Assembly (NCBI RefSeq): GCF_025152575.1
Contig: NZ_CP102293.1
Span: 1,922,001 to 1,986,000, forward strand
Direction: 5' to 3'
Length of the DNA stretch: 64,000 nt
DNA from: Subdoligranulum variabile
Lineage (GTDB): Bacteria; Bacillota; Clostridia; Oscillospirales; Ruminococcaceae
Shown here: positions 32,922 through 41,664 of the stretch, piece after piece
Position numbering within the stretch: the stretch's first letter is position 1
How the letters are laid out: each line of letters starts with the position of its first letter
Translations under genes and position numbers: made by a program
Notes under the pieces: generated by a model
What the model saw: only the letters and a program-made list of their open reading frames with translations
What the model was told of the DNA's origin: nothing
The model's database searches: none

Positions 32922-33602
32922 TCAGGGGAAAACCGAACGGCGCAGGACGGCGATGTTGCGGGCGATGTCCCCGTCGAACACCGCGCTGCCGGCCACCACA
33001 CTGCGGGCACCGGCCGCCCAGGCGCCGGGCAGGGTGCGGGCGGTGATGCCGCCATCCACCTGGATGGTCACCGGATGGGGCGCGGTCTGCAGCAGGGCCT
33101 GGGCCGCTGCGATCCGGGCATTGCTGCCGGGCAGATAGGGCTGGCCGCCCCGGCCCGGCTGCACCGTCATGAGCAGCAGCTGGCTGATCAGCGGAAGATA
33201 GGCTCCGGCGGTTTCCACCGGCGTTTCGGGGTTGAGGACCAGGCCTCCCTGCATGCCCGCGGCCCGGATGGCCGCCAGGGCTGCACCGGGACCGCCCGGC
33301 ACCTCGGCGTGGACCGATACCCGTTCCACCCCCAGGGCAGCCAGTTCCGCCACAAGATCCAGCGGGCGGTCCACCATCAGATGGACGTCCAGCGGTTTGC
33401 GGGTGAGGGCGCGCATGGTGCGCACCATACCGGGGCCGAAGGAAATGGCCGGCACAAAATGCCCGTCCATGATGTCGATGTGGAAAGCATCCGCTCCGGC
33501 GGCGTCGGCCGCCTGCACATCCCGGGCCAGGCAGGAAAAGTCCGCCGCCAGGATGGAAGGGCAGAGCTCAAAGGATGCTTCGCTGCAGTTGCGGGCGGTC
33601 AT
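32922..33602 (-). CDS. rpe: Ribulose-phosphate 3-epimerase
   Basis: A 226-residue TIM-barrel enzyme interconverting ribulose-5-phosphate and xylulose-5-phosphate in the cytoplasm. Signatures include CPSILAADFSCL, HIDIMDGHFVP (metal-binding His and Asp), HLMVDRP, VQPGRGGQPY and QVDGGIT. A short N-terminal extension precedes the usual start. It is the last gene of the pentose operon, one base from the transketolase C-subunit stop, and feeds xylulose-5-phosphate to transketolase. Confidence 0.94.
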   Translation of the reverse strand: MTARNCSEASFELCPSILAADFSCLARDVQAADAAGADAFHIDIMDGHFVPAISFGPGMVRTMRALTRKPLDVHLMVDRPLDLVAELAALGVERVSVHAEVPGGPGAALAAIRAAGMQGGLVLNPETPVETAGAYLPLISQLLLMTVQPGRGGQPYLPGSNARIAAAQALLQTAPHPVTIQVDGGITARTLPGAWAAGARSVVAGSAVFDGDIARNIAVLRRSVFP

Positions 33603-33603
33603 C

Positions 33604-34542
33604 TCAGACCAGCTCCTTCACAGCAGCCACGATGGCGTCGCTGCGCAGGCCGAACTGTTCCAGCAGGTCCCAGGCGGGGCCGGAGTGGCCGAAGACATCC
33701 TTCACGCCCACCCGGCGCATCTTCGTGGGGCACTGCTCGCCCAGCACGGCGGCCACGGCTTCGCCCAGACCACCCAGAATGCTGTGCTCCTCGCAGGTGA
33801 CGACGGCACCGCATTCTTTGGCCGCCTTAATGACGATCTCCTCGTCCAGCGGCTTGATGGTGCAGAGGTTGATGACCCGGGCCTGGATGCCCTCGTTTTT
33901 CAGCTGTTCGGCAGCGGTGAGAGCCTCGCCCACCTCCAGGCCGGTGGCAATAATCGCCACGTCATTGCCCTCGGTGAGCTGCTCGCCCTTGCCGATCTCA
34001 AATTTGAAGTTGGCTTCGTCATGGAAGACCGGCACGGCCAGACGGCCGAACCGCAGGTAGACGGGGCCCTGGTGCGCATAGGCTGCTTTCACGGCGGCGC
34101 GGGCTTCCACGTCGTCGGAGGGGCAGAGCACCGTCATGCCGGGGATGGAGCGCATGAGCGCGAAATCCTCGCAGCACTGGTGGGAGGCACCGTCCTCGCC
34201 CACCGAGATGCCGCCGTGGGTGGCACCGATCTTCACGTTCAGGTGGGGGTAGCCGATGGAATTGCGCACCTGCTCAAAGGCGCGGCCCGCGGCGAACATG
34301 GCAAAGCTGGAGGCAAAAGGCACCAGCCCCATGGCCGCCATACCGGCGGCGGTGGCCATCATATTGCTCTCGGCAATGCCGCAGTCAAAATGACGGTCGG
34401 GGTAGGCTTTCTTGAAGACGCCGGTCTTGGTAGCGGCGGCCAGGTCGGCATCCAGCACCACCACGTCGGGATGGTCTTTCGCCAGTTCCACCAGCGCGGC
34501 GCCGTAGCTGTCGCGGGTGGCGATTTTCTTGACCTCACTCAT
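33604..34542 (-). CDS. Transketolase, C-terminal subunit
   Basis: A 312-residue protein with the pyrimidine-binding domain (CGIAESNMMATAAGMAAMGLVPF, GEDGASHQ) and the C-terminal transketolase domain. Together with the N-terminal subunit at 34539-35390 it forms a split transketolase, common in Firmicutes. The enzyme transfers two-carbon units between ketose and aldose phosphates with thiamine diphosphate. The two genes overlap by 4 bases (ATGA), consistent with 1:1 synthesis. Confidence 0.94.
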   Translation of the reverse strand: MSEVKKIATRDSYGAALVELAKDHPDVVVLDADLAAATKTGVFKKAYPDRHFDCGIAESNMMATAAGMAAMGLVPFASSFAMFAAGRAFEQVRNSIGYPHLNVKIGATHGGISVGEDGASHQCCEDFALMRSIPGMTVLCPSDDVEARAAVKAAYAHQGPVYLRFGRLAVPVFHDEANFKFEIGKGEQLTEGNDVAIIATGLEVGEALTAAEQLKNEGIQARVINLCTIKPLDEEIVIKAAKECGAVVTCEEHSILGGLGEAVAAVLGEQCPTKMRRVGVKDVFGHSGPAWDLLEQFGLRSDAIVAAVKELV

Positions 34543-35390
34543 ACCTGCGCCTCCAGTCCCGCCAGCTGGGCGTTCAGTTCGTCCATGGCGATCTTGTATT
34601 CCTCATCGTTGGGGGCCTTGCCGTGCCAGCCCACCTGGTTTTCCATATAGCTGACGCCCTTGCCCTTGGTGGTGTGCATCAGGATGGCCGTGGGCGCACC
34701 AGTCTGCCGGTGGAAATACTGGAAGGCGTCCTCCATCTGGACAAAGTCGTGGCCGTCGATGGACACGGTGCGGAACCCGAAGTCCCGCATCTTGGCATCC
34801 ACCGGGTCAGTGGGCATGACTTCCTTGGTGGGGCCGTCGATCTGCAGGCCGTTCAGGTCGATGATGACACAGAGGTTGTCCAGCTTGTACTTGGCGGCGA
34901 AGAGGAATGCTTCCCATACTTCGCCCTCCTCGATCTCGCCGTCCCCCAGCAGGGCGTAGACCCGCACGTCATCCTTGTGCAGGTACTTGGCGGCCTTGGC
35001 CATGCCCGCCGCGCAGGAAACACCCTGGCCCAGGCTGCCGGTGGACATATCCACGCCGGGCACCGTGTTCATGTTGGGGTGGCCCTGGAGGTAGCTGTCG
35101 ATGTGGCGCAGGGTGGGCAGGTCCGCCACCGGGAAAAATCCCCGGTAGGCCAGGGCGCTGTACAGCCCCGGCGCGGTATGGCCCTTGGAGAGGACGAACC
35201 GGTCCCGGTCCTCCCATTTGGGGTTGGCGGGGTCGATGCGCATCTCTTTGTTGTACAGGTAGGCAAACAGTTCCGCCGCCGAAAGGCTGCCGCCGGGATG
35301 CCCGGCCTTGGCGCCGTGGGTGGATTCGATGATGCCCATCCGCACCTTGCAGGCTGCGATCTGCAGCGCCAGACGTTCTTCGTTCGTCAT
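34539..35390 (-). CDS. Transketolase, N-terminal subunit
   Basis: A 283-residue thiamine-diphosphate-binding subunit. Visible motifs are GHPGGSLSAAE, SKGHTAPGLY, GSLGQG and the ThDP/metal motif GDGEIEEGEVWEA-N. It pairs with the C-terminal subunit encoded downstream. I chose ATG 35390, one base after the transaldolase stop, with the ribosome re-initiating there; an upstream GTG at 35402 would extend it by four residues within the preceding gene. Confidence 0.94.
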   Translation of the reverse strand: MTNEERLALQIAACKVRMGIIESTHGAKAGHPGGSLSAAELFAYLYNKEMRIDPANPKWEDRDRFVLSKGHTAPGLYSALAYRGFFPVADLPTLRHIDSYLQGHPNMNTVPGVDMSTGSLGQGVSCAAGMAKAAKYLHKDDVRVYALLGDGEIEEGEVWEAFLFAAKYKLDNLCVIIDLNGLQIDGPTKEVMPTDPVDAKMRDFGFRTVSIDGHDFVQMEDAFQYFHRQTGAPTAILMHTTKGKGVSYMENQVGWHGKAPNDEEYKIAMDELNAQLAGLEAQV

Positions 35391-35391
35391 A

Positions 35392-36051
35392 TCATTCACC
35401 AAAGACCTTGCAGTAGTCGGCCTTGAACTTCTCGATGCCGGAATCGGTCAGGGGGTGATGGAGCATCTGCTCGATGACCTTGTAGGGCACCGTGGCGATG
35501 TCCGCCCCGGCCAGGGCGCAGTCCGTCACATGGATGGGGTTGCGCACGCTGGCGGCGATGATCTGGGTCTCGATGTCGGGGTAGTTGAGGAACATGTCGT
35601 GGATGGTCTCGATGAGCTCGATGCCCCGCTGGGAGATATCGTCCAGGCGCCCCAGGAAGGGGCTGACGTAGGTGGCACCGGCCCGGGCGGCCAGTAGCGC
35701 CTGGTTGGCGCTGAAAATCAGGGTGCAGTTGGTGGGGATGCCCTTGGCACTCAGCGCTTTGATGGCCTTGAGGCCCTCGGCAGTCATGGGGATCTTGACC
35801 ACCATGTGCTTGGGATCCAGGGCGTAGATGGCCTCGCCCTCCTTGACCATGGTTTCGGCGTCGGTGGTGGTGGCTTTCACTTCACCGCTGATGGGGCCGT
35901 CCACGATGGTGGCGATCTCCGCCAGCGTCTCGGCGTAGTCCCGGCCTTCTTTGGCGATGAGGCTGGGGTTGGTGGTGACGCCTGCGATGACGCCCATATC
36001 GTTGGCCTTGCGGATTTCCTCCACATTGGCCGTATCAATGAAGAATTTCAT
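35392..36051 (-). CDS. Transaldolase / fructose-6-phosphate aldolase family
   Basis: A 219-residue small transaldolase ([29 protein letters not shown]). The Schiff-base lysine is in VVKIPMT. Its length fits the TalC/MipB group, which includes true transaldolases and Fsa-type aldolases; sequence alone does not settle which. In this operon a transaldolase completing the non-oxidative pentose phosphate pathway is the natural role. RBS aaggagtgctgct precedes the ATG. Confidence 0.93.
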   Translation of the reverse strand: MKFFIDTANVEEIRKANDMGVIAGVTTNPSLIAKEGRDYAETLAEIATIVDGPISGEVKATTTDAETMVKEGEAIYALDPKHMVVKIPMTAEGLKAIKALSAKGIPTNCTLIFSANQALLAARAGATYVSPFLGRLDDISQRGIELIETIHDMFLNYPDIETQIIAASVRNPIHVTDCALAGADIATVPYKVIEQMLHHPLTDSGIEKFKADYCKVFGE

Positions 36052-36064
36052 ACAGCAGCACTCC

Positions 36065-36763
36065 TTATTTCTTTTGTCCGTAATAGGCGTTGGGTCCGTG
36101 TTTGCGCATGTAGTGCTTGTCCTGCAGGTACTGGGGCGCCGGGGCGGCGTCGGGGTCCACCTGACGGGTCAGCAGGGCCATTTTCGCCACCTCTTCCAGC
36201 ACCACGGCGTGGTAGACGGCCTGGGCCGCATCCTTGCCCCAGGTGAAGGGGCCGTGGCTGTGGCAGATGACCCCCGGTACCGCCACCGGGTCGATGCCCC
36301 GGTCAGTGAAGGTTTCGATGATGATCTTGCCGGTGTTCTTCTCGTAGTCCTCGTCCAGCTCCTCCCTGGTCAGGTGGCGGGCACAGGGCACGGCACCGTA
36401 GAAGTAGTCGGCGTGGGTGGTGCCGTAGCAGGGAATGTCCCGCCCGGCCTGGGCCCAGGCCACCGCGTAGGGGCTGTGGGTGTGGACGATGCCGCCCAGG
36501 GTGGGGAAGGCCTTGTACAGCTCCAGATGGGTCTTGGTATCGCTGGAGGGGTTCAGCTCCCCCTCCACCCGGTTGCCGTCCAGATCCAGCACCACGAGGT
36601 TTTCCGGCGTCAGCTCGTCGTATTCCACACCGGAGGGCTTGATGACCACCAGGCCCTTCTTCCGGTCGATGCCCGATACATTGCCCCAGGTATAGGTCAC
36701 GAGGTTGCGGCGGGGCAGTTCCATATTGGCCTCATAGACCTGTTTGCGCAGTTCTTCCAGCAT
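36065..36763 (-). CDS. araD: L-ribulose-5-phosphate 4-epimerase
   Basis: A 232-residue class II aldolase-fold epimerase (E. coli AraD is 231). Motifs: [21 protein letters not shown], the zinc-binding [24 protein letters not shown], and [13 protein letters not shown]. It converts L-ribulose-5-phosphate to D-xylulose-5-phosphate. The start at 36763 has gaggt 6 bases upstream and follows araA by 8 bases. It is the committed step linking arabinose to the pentose phosphate enzymes downstream. Confidence 0.96.
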   Translation of the reverse strand: MLEELRKQVYEANMELPRRNLVTYTWGNVSGIDRKKGLVVIKPSGVEYDELTPENLVVLDLDGNRVEGELNPSSDTKTHLELYKAFPTLGGIVHTHSPYAVAWAQAGRDIPCYGTTHADYFYGAVPCARHLTREELDEDYEKNTGKIIIETFTDRGIDPVAVPGVICHSHGPFTWGKDAAQAVYHAVVLEEVAKMALLTRQVDPDAAPAPQYLQDKHYMRKHGPNAYYGQKK

Positions 36764-36771
36764 AGTGTACC

Positions 36772-38250
36772 TCACTTCAGTTTCCAGGCAAGGTCGGCCA
36801 GGAACAGGTCGTGTTCCAGCCCCTCGGGGGTGGTGTCCTTGCCGATGTGAACGAACTCAATGCCCATGATGTTGGCCCAGTCGTGCATCTGCTCGGCGGT
36901 GACGTCGTAGCTCAGCACCGTGTGGTGGGCGCCGCCCGCCGTGATCCAGCACTCCACGCCGGTGGTCAGGCTGGGCAGGGCTTTCCACATGACCCGGGCT
37001 ACCGGCAGGTTGGGCATGGGCAGGATGGGCTTCACGCACTCGATGTCCTGGCAGATCAGCCGCAGGCGGCCGCCCATGTCGATGAGGCTCACCACGATGG
37101 CCTTGCCGGGCTTGCCCTCAAAGACCAGACGGGCGGGGTCCTTCTCGTTCATGCCGATGCCCAGGGGGTGGGTCTCGATGCGGGGCTTTTCCGCCGCGCA
37201 GCAGGGGCAGACTTCCAGCATGTGGGCGCCCAGGCTGTACTCGGCACCGGGCACCAGATTGTAGGTGTAGTCCTCCATGAAGAGGGAGCAGCCGTTGCCG
37301 CCCTCTCCCATGGCTTTCAGGATGGCGGTCATGGCGGCTACCTTCCAGTCGCCCTCGCCGCCGTAGCCGTAGCCCTGGGCCATCAGGTGCTGGCTGGCCA
37401 GACCCGGCAGCTGTTCCATGCCGTACAGGTCCTGGAAGGTGTTGGAGAAGGCCTTGCAGCCCTCGGCGTCCAGCATCTTCTTGATGGCGATCTCCTCCCG
37501 GGCCTGGTAGCGGATGGCGTCGATGTCGTCGGTGGCGATCTCGTAGCTGGCGCGGTAAACTTCCATCAGGGCATCGATCTCGGCGTCGGTGACTTCGTGC
37601 ATCACCTTCACCAGGTCGCCCACGGCCCAGGTGTTCACCTGCCAGCCCAGCTTGGCCTGCACTTCCACCTTGTCGCCCTCGGTGACGGCCACTTCCCGCA
37701 TGTTGTCGCCAAAGCGCATGACCTTGAGGTCACGGGAGACGGCCACGCCCACGGCCACCCGCATCCAGCGGCCCAGGCGCTTCTGGACTTCCTCGTCCTG
37801 CCAGTAGCCGGCGATGATCTTGCGGGGCATCCGCAGCCGGGCGGCGATGAACCCGTGCTCCCGGTCGCCGTGGGCGGCCTGGTTCAGGTTCATGAAGTCC
37901 ATGTCGATCTCCTCGTTGGGGATCTCCCGGTTGTACTGGGTGGCAAAGTGGCAGTAGGGCTTCTGCAGGTCCACAAAGCCGTTGATCCACATCTTGCTGG
38001 GGCTGAAGGTATGGCACCAGGTGATGATGCCCGCGCAGCGGGGGTCATAGTTGGCCTCCCGCACCACGTCGGCGATCTCCTTGTTGGTCTTGGCGGTGAC
38101 CTTGTAGACGATCTTGCAGGGCAGATTGCCGGAAGCGTTCAGCACCTCGGTCATCTCGGCGGCACGTTTGGCCACGGTTTCCAGTACCTCGGGGCCGTAC
38201 AGGAACTGACTGCCCACCACAAACCAGAATTCATAATCTTGCATATGCAT
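36772..38250 (-). CDS. araA: L-arabinose isomerase
   Basis: A 492-residue isomerase, close to the usual 490-500. Motifs include [53 protein letters not shown] and the metal-ligand region near EVCPC...H. It converts L-arabinose to L-ribulose in the cytoplasm. ATG 38250 has ggagg 8 bases upstream; ATG 38244 is a less likely alternative. It is placed between the FGGY kinase and araD. Confidence 0.96.
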   Translation of the reverse strand: MHMQDYEFWFVVGSQFLYGPEVLETVAKRAAEMTEVLNASGNLPCKIVYKVTAKTNKEIADVVREANYDPRCAGIITWCHTFSPSKMWINGFVDLQKPYCHFATQYNREIPNEEIDMDFMNLNQAAHGDREHGFIAARLRMPRKIIAGYWQDEEVQKRLGRWMRVAVGVAVSRDLKVMRFGDNMREVAVTEGDKVEVQAKLGWQVNTWAVGDLVKVMHEVTDAEIDALMEVYRASYEIATDDIDAIRYQAREEIAIKKMLDAEGCKAFSNTFQDLYGMEQLPGLASQHLMAQGYGYGGEGDWKVAAMTAILKAMGEGGNGCSLFMEDYTYNLVPGAEYSLGAHMLEVCPCCAAEKPRIETHPLGIGMNEKDPARLVFEGKPGKAIVVSLIDMGGRLRLICQDIECVKPILPMPNLPVARVMWKALPSLTTGVECWITAGGAHHTVLSYDVTAEQMHDWANIMGIEFVHIGKDTTPEGLEHDLFLADLAWKLK

Positions 38251-38263
38251 GGGGAAAACCTCC

Positions 38264-39847
38264 TCAGAAATGCTCCACGGCGGCGCGTTCCGCCTCCAGA
38301 GCTGCTTTGTATCGTTCCAAAAATGCGGTGAAGCCGCGCACGTCCTCCTCCCGGGGTTCCAGGGTGGAGCCGGGGGCGTCGGCAAAGATCTTCTGCTGCA
38401 GGTAGTCCGCCAGGTTCAGCGGGCAGCCTTCCAGCACGGCCAGACGGTAGCCGGCCAGCAGGGCCATGCCGTAGGGGCCGCCCTCACCGGCGGTCTCCAT
38501 GACGGTGACGGGGGCCTGGGCCGCCGCCGCCAGATACCGCTGGGCAACGCCGGGGGTCTTGAAGAGACCGCCGTGGCCCAGCAGACGGTCCACCGCTACC
38601 TTCTCATCCTGCAGAATGTCCAGCCCGATCTTGAGGGTGGCCATGGCGGAGTAGATGTTCGCGCGCATGAGGTTGGCCAGCGAGAAATCGCTGCCCGCCG
38701 TGCGCAGCAGCAGGGGATGACCCGCGTCGAAGTGGGTCACGCCCTCGCCGGAATAGTAGTTCACCGGCACCACGTCGCCGCAGTCCGGCGCGCCTTCCAG
38801 CGAGGCGTTGAAGAGCAGCGGGAACAGCTGGGAGGCGGGCATTTTGGCTCCGCAGAGAGCCGCCACCTGACCGAAGAGGTTCACCCAGGCGTTCAGGTCG
38901 CTGGTGCAGTTGTTGCAGTGGACCATGGCCACCGGGGCGCCGTCCGGCGTGGTGACCAAATCGATCTCGGGGTAGACGTTCTGCAGCGGTTTTTCCAGCA
39001 CCACCATGGCAAAGATGGAGGTGCCCGCGCTCACGTTGCCGGTGCGCACCGCCACCGTGTTGGTGGCCGCCATGCCGGTACCGGCGTCGCCCTCCGGCGG
39101 GCAGACCGGCGCACCGGACTGCAGCGTGCCGGTGGGATCCAGCAGTTTGGCGCCCGCTTCGGTGAGGGTCCCGGCGTCCTGCCCGGCGCAGAGCACCTGA
39201 GGCAGCAGGTCCCGCAGATGGCAGGGAAGTTTCGCCTCGGCCAGCAGTTCGTCAAAGCTGGCCATCATGGCGGCGTCGTAGTCGCAGGTGGCGCTGTCGA
39301 TGGGGAACATCCCCGCCGCATCGCCGATGCCCAGCACCTTCTTGCCGGTGAGCTGCCAGTGGACATACCCGGCCAGGGTGGTCAGGAAGTCGATGTCTTT
39401 TACATGGTCCTCCCCGTTGAGGATGGCCTGGTAGAGATGGGCCACGCTCCACCGCTGGGGAATGTTGAAGTGGAACCGCTCAGTCAGCGCCTCCGCCGCG
39501 GGGCCGGTGGTGGTGTTGCGCCAGGTGCGGAAGGCGGCCAGCTGGTTGCCCTCCTTGTCAAAGGGCAGGTAGCCGTGCATCATGGCGGAAACGCCCAGGG
39601 CGCCCACCGTGGTCAGCGGCTCGCCGCAGGTTTTCTGGTAGTCCTCGGCCAGGTTATGGTAGGCATCCTGGATGCCGTCCCAGACTTCCGACAGGGGATA
39701 GGTCCAGTAGCCGCCCTCAAAATGGTTCTCCCAGTCGTGGGCGCCGCTGGCCAGCACCGAACCGTCGGGGCCTGCCAGCACGGCCTTGATGCGGGTGGAA
39801 CCCAGCTCGATGCCCAATGCAGTGGATTTTTGTTCAAACTTTTTCAT
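38264..39847 (-). CDS. FGGY-family carbohydrate kinase (probable L-ribulokinase)
   Basis: A 527-residue kinase of the FGGY family. It has the N-terminal ATPase motif GIELGSTRIKAVLAG, the substrate-site region SAMMHGYLPFD, and a C-terminal lobe with GHGGLFKTPGVAQ. It would phosphorylate L-ribulose made by AraA, since no other kinase is present in the operon. It is closer in outline to a xylulokinase-like FGGY subgroup than to classical AraB, hence no symbol. It is the first gene of the minus-strand pentose operon, divergent from the PocR/AraC regulator. Confidence 0.88.
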   Translation of the reverse strand: MKKFEQKSTALGIELGSTRIKAVLAGPDGSVLASGAHDWENHFEGGYWTYPLSEVWDGIQDAYHNLAEDYQKTCGEPLTTVGALGVSAMMHGYLPFDKEGNQLAAFRTWRNTTTGPAAEALTERFHFNIPQRWSVAHLYQAILNGEDHVKDIDFLTTLAGYVHWQLTGKKVLGIGDAAGMFPIDSATCDYDAAMMASFDELLAEAKLPCHLRDLLPQVLCAGQDAGTLTEAGAKLLDPTGTLQSGAPVCPPEGDAGTGMAATNTVAVRTGNVSAGTSIFAMVVLEKPLQNVYPEIDLVTTPDGAPVAMVHCNNCTSDLNAWVNLFGQVAALCGAKMPASQLFPLLFNASLEGAPDCGDVVPVNYYSGEGVTHFDAGHPLLLRTAGSDFSLANLMRANIYSAMATLKIGLDILQDEKVAVDRLLGHGGLFKTPGVAQRYLAAAAQAPVTVMETAGEGGPYGMALLAGYRLAVLEGCPLNLADYLQQKIFADAPGSTLEPREEDVRGFTAFLERYKAALEAERAAVEHF

Positions 39848-39883
39848 GAGATCACCGCCTGTGAGATTTATGATAAAGGAAGA

Positions 39884-39912
39884 TTGACAGCGCCGTTGGC
39901 GCCATTTACAAT
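39884..39912 (+). promoter_or_regulatory. Promoter of the AraC/PocR regulator with palindrome in the spacer
   Basis: TTGACA (39884-39889), 17-base spacer, TACAAT (39907-39912). The spacer contains the perfect palindrome GCGCC-GTT-GGCGC (39890-39902). It lies in the 96-base gap shared with the divergent kinase operon, so binding there could affect both directions. Confidence 0.7.
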
Positions 39913-39943
39913 ACAGAAAAGAGAAAAAAAGGGGGAGCAGGAC

Positions 39944-40792
39944 GTGGGAGCCGTCTTTGACAAGAAAGAGCTGCGGGTGCTGCTGCAGGATTTTTATGAA
40001 CTCACCGGCCTGCGCACCGTGGTGTTTGACGAGTGGGGCATGGATATTCTGTCCTATCCCTCGGAACTGCCGGCCTTTTGCCGTCTGGTGCGGGCCACGC
40101 CGGAGGGGGCGCTGGGCTGCCGCCTGTGCGACCAGAAGGCCTGCCGTCAGGCCCGGCGGGAGCGCAAGACGCAAATTTACCCCTGCCACGCGGGGCTCAT
40201 CGAGGCCATCACCCCCATCCAGGTGGACGGGGTGGTGGTGGGGTATCTGCTGCTGAGCCACATCGTCCAGGGAGCGGATGAGGAGGCGGAATGGCAGCGG
40301 GCCCGGGAACTGTGCCAGAAGTACGGCATCCCGGAGGACGCATTGTACGATGCCTACCGTCAGCTGCCCCGCACGCCCTACCGCATCCTGCGCGCCGCGG
40401 GGGATCTGCTGTCCTTCTCGGCCCAGGCCCTGTGTCAGGCCCAGATGGCCCGGCTGGTGCCCGGCAGCCTGCAGGAGCGGCTCACCCATTTTGTGTCGGA
40501 GCATCTGGCGGAGGATCTCTCCAGCGAGCGGATCTGTACCGCCCTGGGGGTGGGACGCACGGCGCTGTATGAGCTCTCCAAACAGACCTACGGCTGCGGC
40601 ATCCACGAGTATGTACGGCGGCTGCGCATCCAGTATGCCATGCGCCTGCTCACCACCACCAAGCTGACCAACAGCGAGATCTGCCAGCGGATCGGCATGG
40701 CGGACTACAATTATTTCTTCCGGGTGTTCCGGCAGCAGACCGGGTTTACCCCCCAGGCGTACCGCAAACAGTTCGCCGAAACGGGGCAGTGA
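39944..40792 (+). CDS. AraC-family regulator with PocR sensory domain
   Basis: A 282-residue protein from GTG 39944 (RBS gggggag, 5-6 base spacing). Residues 1-165 form a PocR-type domain (LQDFYELTGLRTVVFDEWG, conserved cysteines in GCRLCDQKAC and PCHAGLIEAITPI). Residues 185-280 are an AraC double helix-turn-helix (DLSSERICTALGVGRTALYELSKQTYG). PocR domains bind small ligands. Position and divergent orientation suggest that it controls the arabinose/pentose operon in response to a pentose or derivative; this is inferred. The open frame continues far upstream but that part is antisense to the kinase gene. Confidence 0.88.
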   Translation: MGAVFDKKELRVLLQDFYELTGLRTVVFDEWGMDILSYPSELPAFCRLVRATPEGALGCRLCDQKACRQARRERKTQIYPCHAGLIEAITPIQVDGVVVGYLLLSHIVQGADEEAEWQRARELCQKYGIPEDALYDAYRQLPRTPYRILRAAGDLLSFSAQALCQAQMARLVPGSLQERLTHFVSEHLAEDLSSERICTALGVGRTALYELSKQTYGCGIHEYVRRLRIQYAMRLLTTTKLTNSEICQRIGMADYNYFFRVFRQQTGFTPQAYRKQFAETGQ

Positions 40793-40900
40793 CCCACTAC
40801 TGCTTCTATCATACATCCTGCGCCGCCGCAGGGATAGTCATGGATGTTCGCTTTACTGGATTTTTGTTCGAATTTCTCGGTAATTTTTCCCGGAACCGAA

Positions 40901-40962
40901 GCAAAGGCAGCCATCGTATCGGCGTGTGGAAAGTCACACCGCCGGTCCGAGGCTGCCTTTGC
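40901..40962. terminator. Branched hairpin between convergent genes, probable terminator
   Basis: GCAAAGGCAGCC (40901-40912) pairs with GGCTGCCTTTGC (40951-40962). Inside, GTGTG and CACAC form a second short stem. It lies between the convergent AraC-type and GtrA-like genes. T-tracts are weak, so it may act in part as a transcript-end stabiliser. Confidence 0.6.
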
Positions 40963-40988
40963 GGTTTATGGGAACGGTTCTGTGCCGG

Positions 40989-41651
40989 TCAACCCTCTTT
41001 TTGGCTGGGGAAGATCAGCTTCATGATGGGGAAAAACACCCAGAAAGCGATGCAGCACTGGAGGAAGGCTGCGATGAGTCCGCCGATGGCTTCGCCCAGC
41101 GTGCTGTACAGCCAGGGCTGATAGATGCCATACAGGGCGTTGGCACCCACCGTAATGACCAGGAATGCTGCAAAATACCAAAGAGCCTGCCAGGCAACGT
41201 TGCCGCTGGACTTGAAGGTCACCTTGCGCTGCAAAAAGAAGCTGACGATCTGGGAGAGAATCAGCGGAATGAAGGTGGCCAGAAAATAGGCGACGCCGCC
41301 GTGGGCCAGGTAGCTGCCGGTGATGCCGTTGAGGGTCTTGGTCACCAGGGTGTTGACGGGCCCGCCGGTAAAGTTGAAAACGTAGTAGGGGTTCAGGCCG
41401 CTGACCGTCTGGCCTGCAGCGGTCACGGTGGTCATGGCCTGGGGATCGCCGATGGGGCCGAACAGGTGCAGATCCACGTTTACCAACCCGGTGCTGCCGA
41501 GGATCGGCTGCAGGACGGGAATGAGGACCAGCTGTACCACGGTGGCCAGGTTGCCCACCATGAAATAGGTAATAAACTGTGCAATACGCGGGTGTGCCTT
41601 CCAGCAGCGGATGACCGCCTGCAGGGGGCCGCGTTCTGCCCTTGGTTTCAT
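40989..41651 (-). CDS. GtrA-like multi-pass membrane protein
   Basis: A 220-residue protein with four hydrophobic segments and the GtrA motif SFFLQRKVTFKSSGNVAWQ. A loop of about 70 residues between segments 1 and 2 is longer than in most GtrA proteins and is predicted to lie outside. It is paralogous to the protein at 829-1434. It follows the GH2 gene by 13 bases with RBS gggggc, so the two are probably co-transcribed. Transport of a lipid-linked sugar is the family model; no substrate is evident. Confidence 0.8.
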   Translation of the reverse strand: MKPRAERGPLQAVIRCWKAHPRIAQFITYFMVGNLATVVQLVLIPVLQPILGSTGLVNVDLHLFGPIGDPQAMTTVTAAGQTVSGLNPYYVFNFTGGPVNTLVTKTLNGITGSYLAHGGVAYFLATFIPLILSQIVSFFLQRKVTFKSSGNVAWQALWYFAAFLVITVGANALYGIYQPWLYSTLGEAIGGLIAAFLQCCIAFWVFFPIMKLIFPSQKEG

Positions 41652-41664
41652 CTTCGTTGCCCCC

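Noticed and set aside
38249..39943. The upstream two-thirds of the open frame that ends in the AraC/PocR regulator
   Set aside because: It is antisense to the FGGY kinase. The GTG at 39944 has a strong RBS and promoter and begins the PocR domain exactly.
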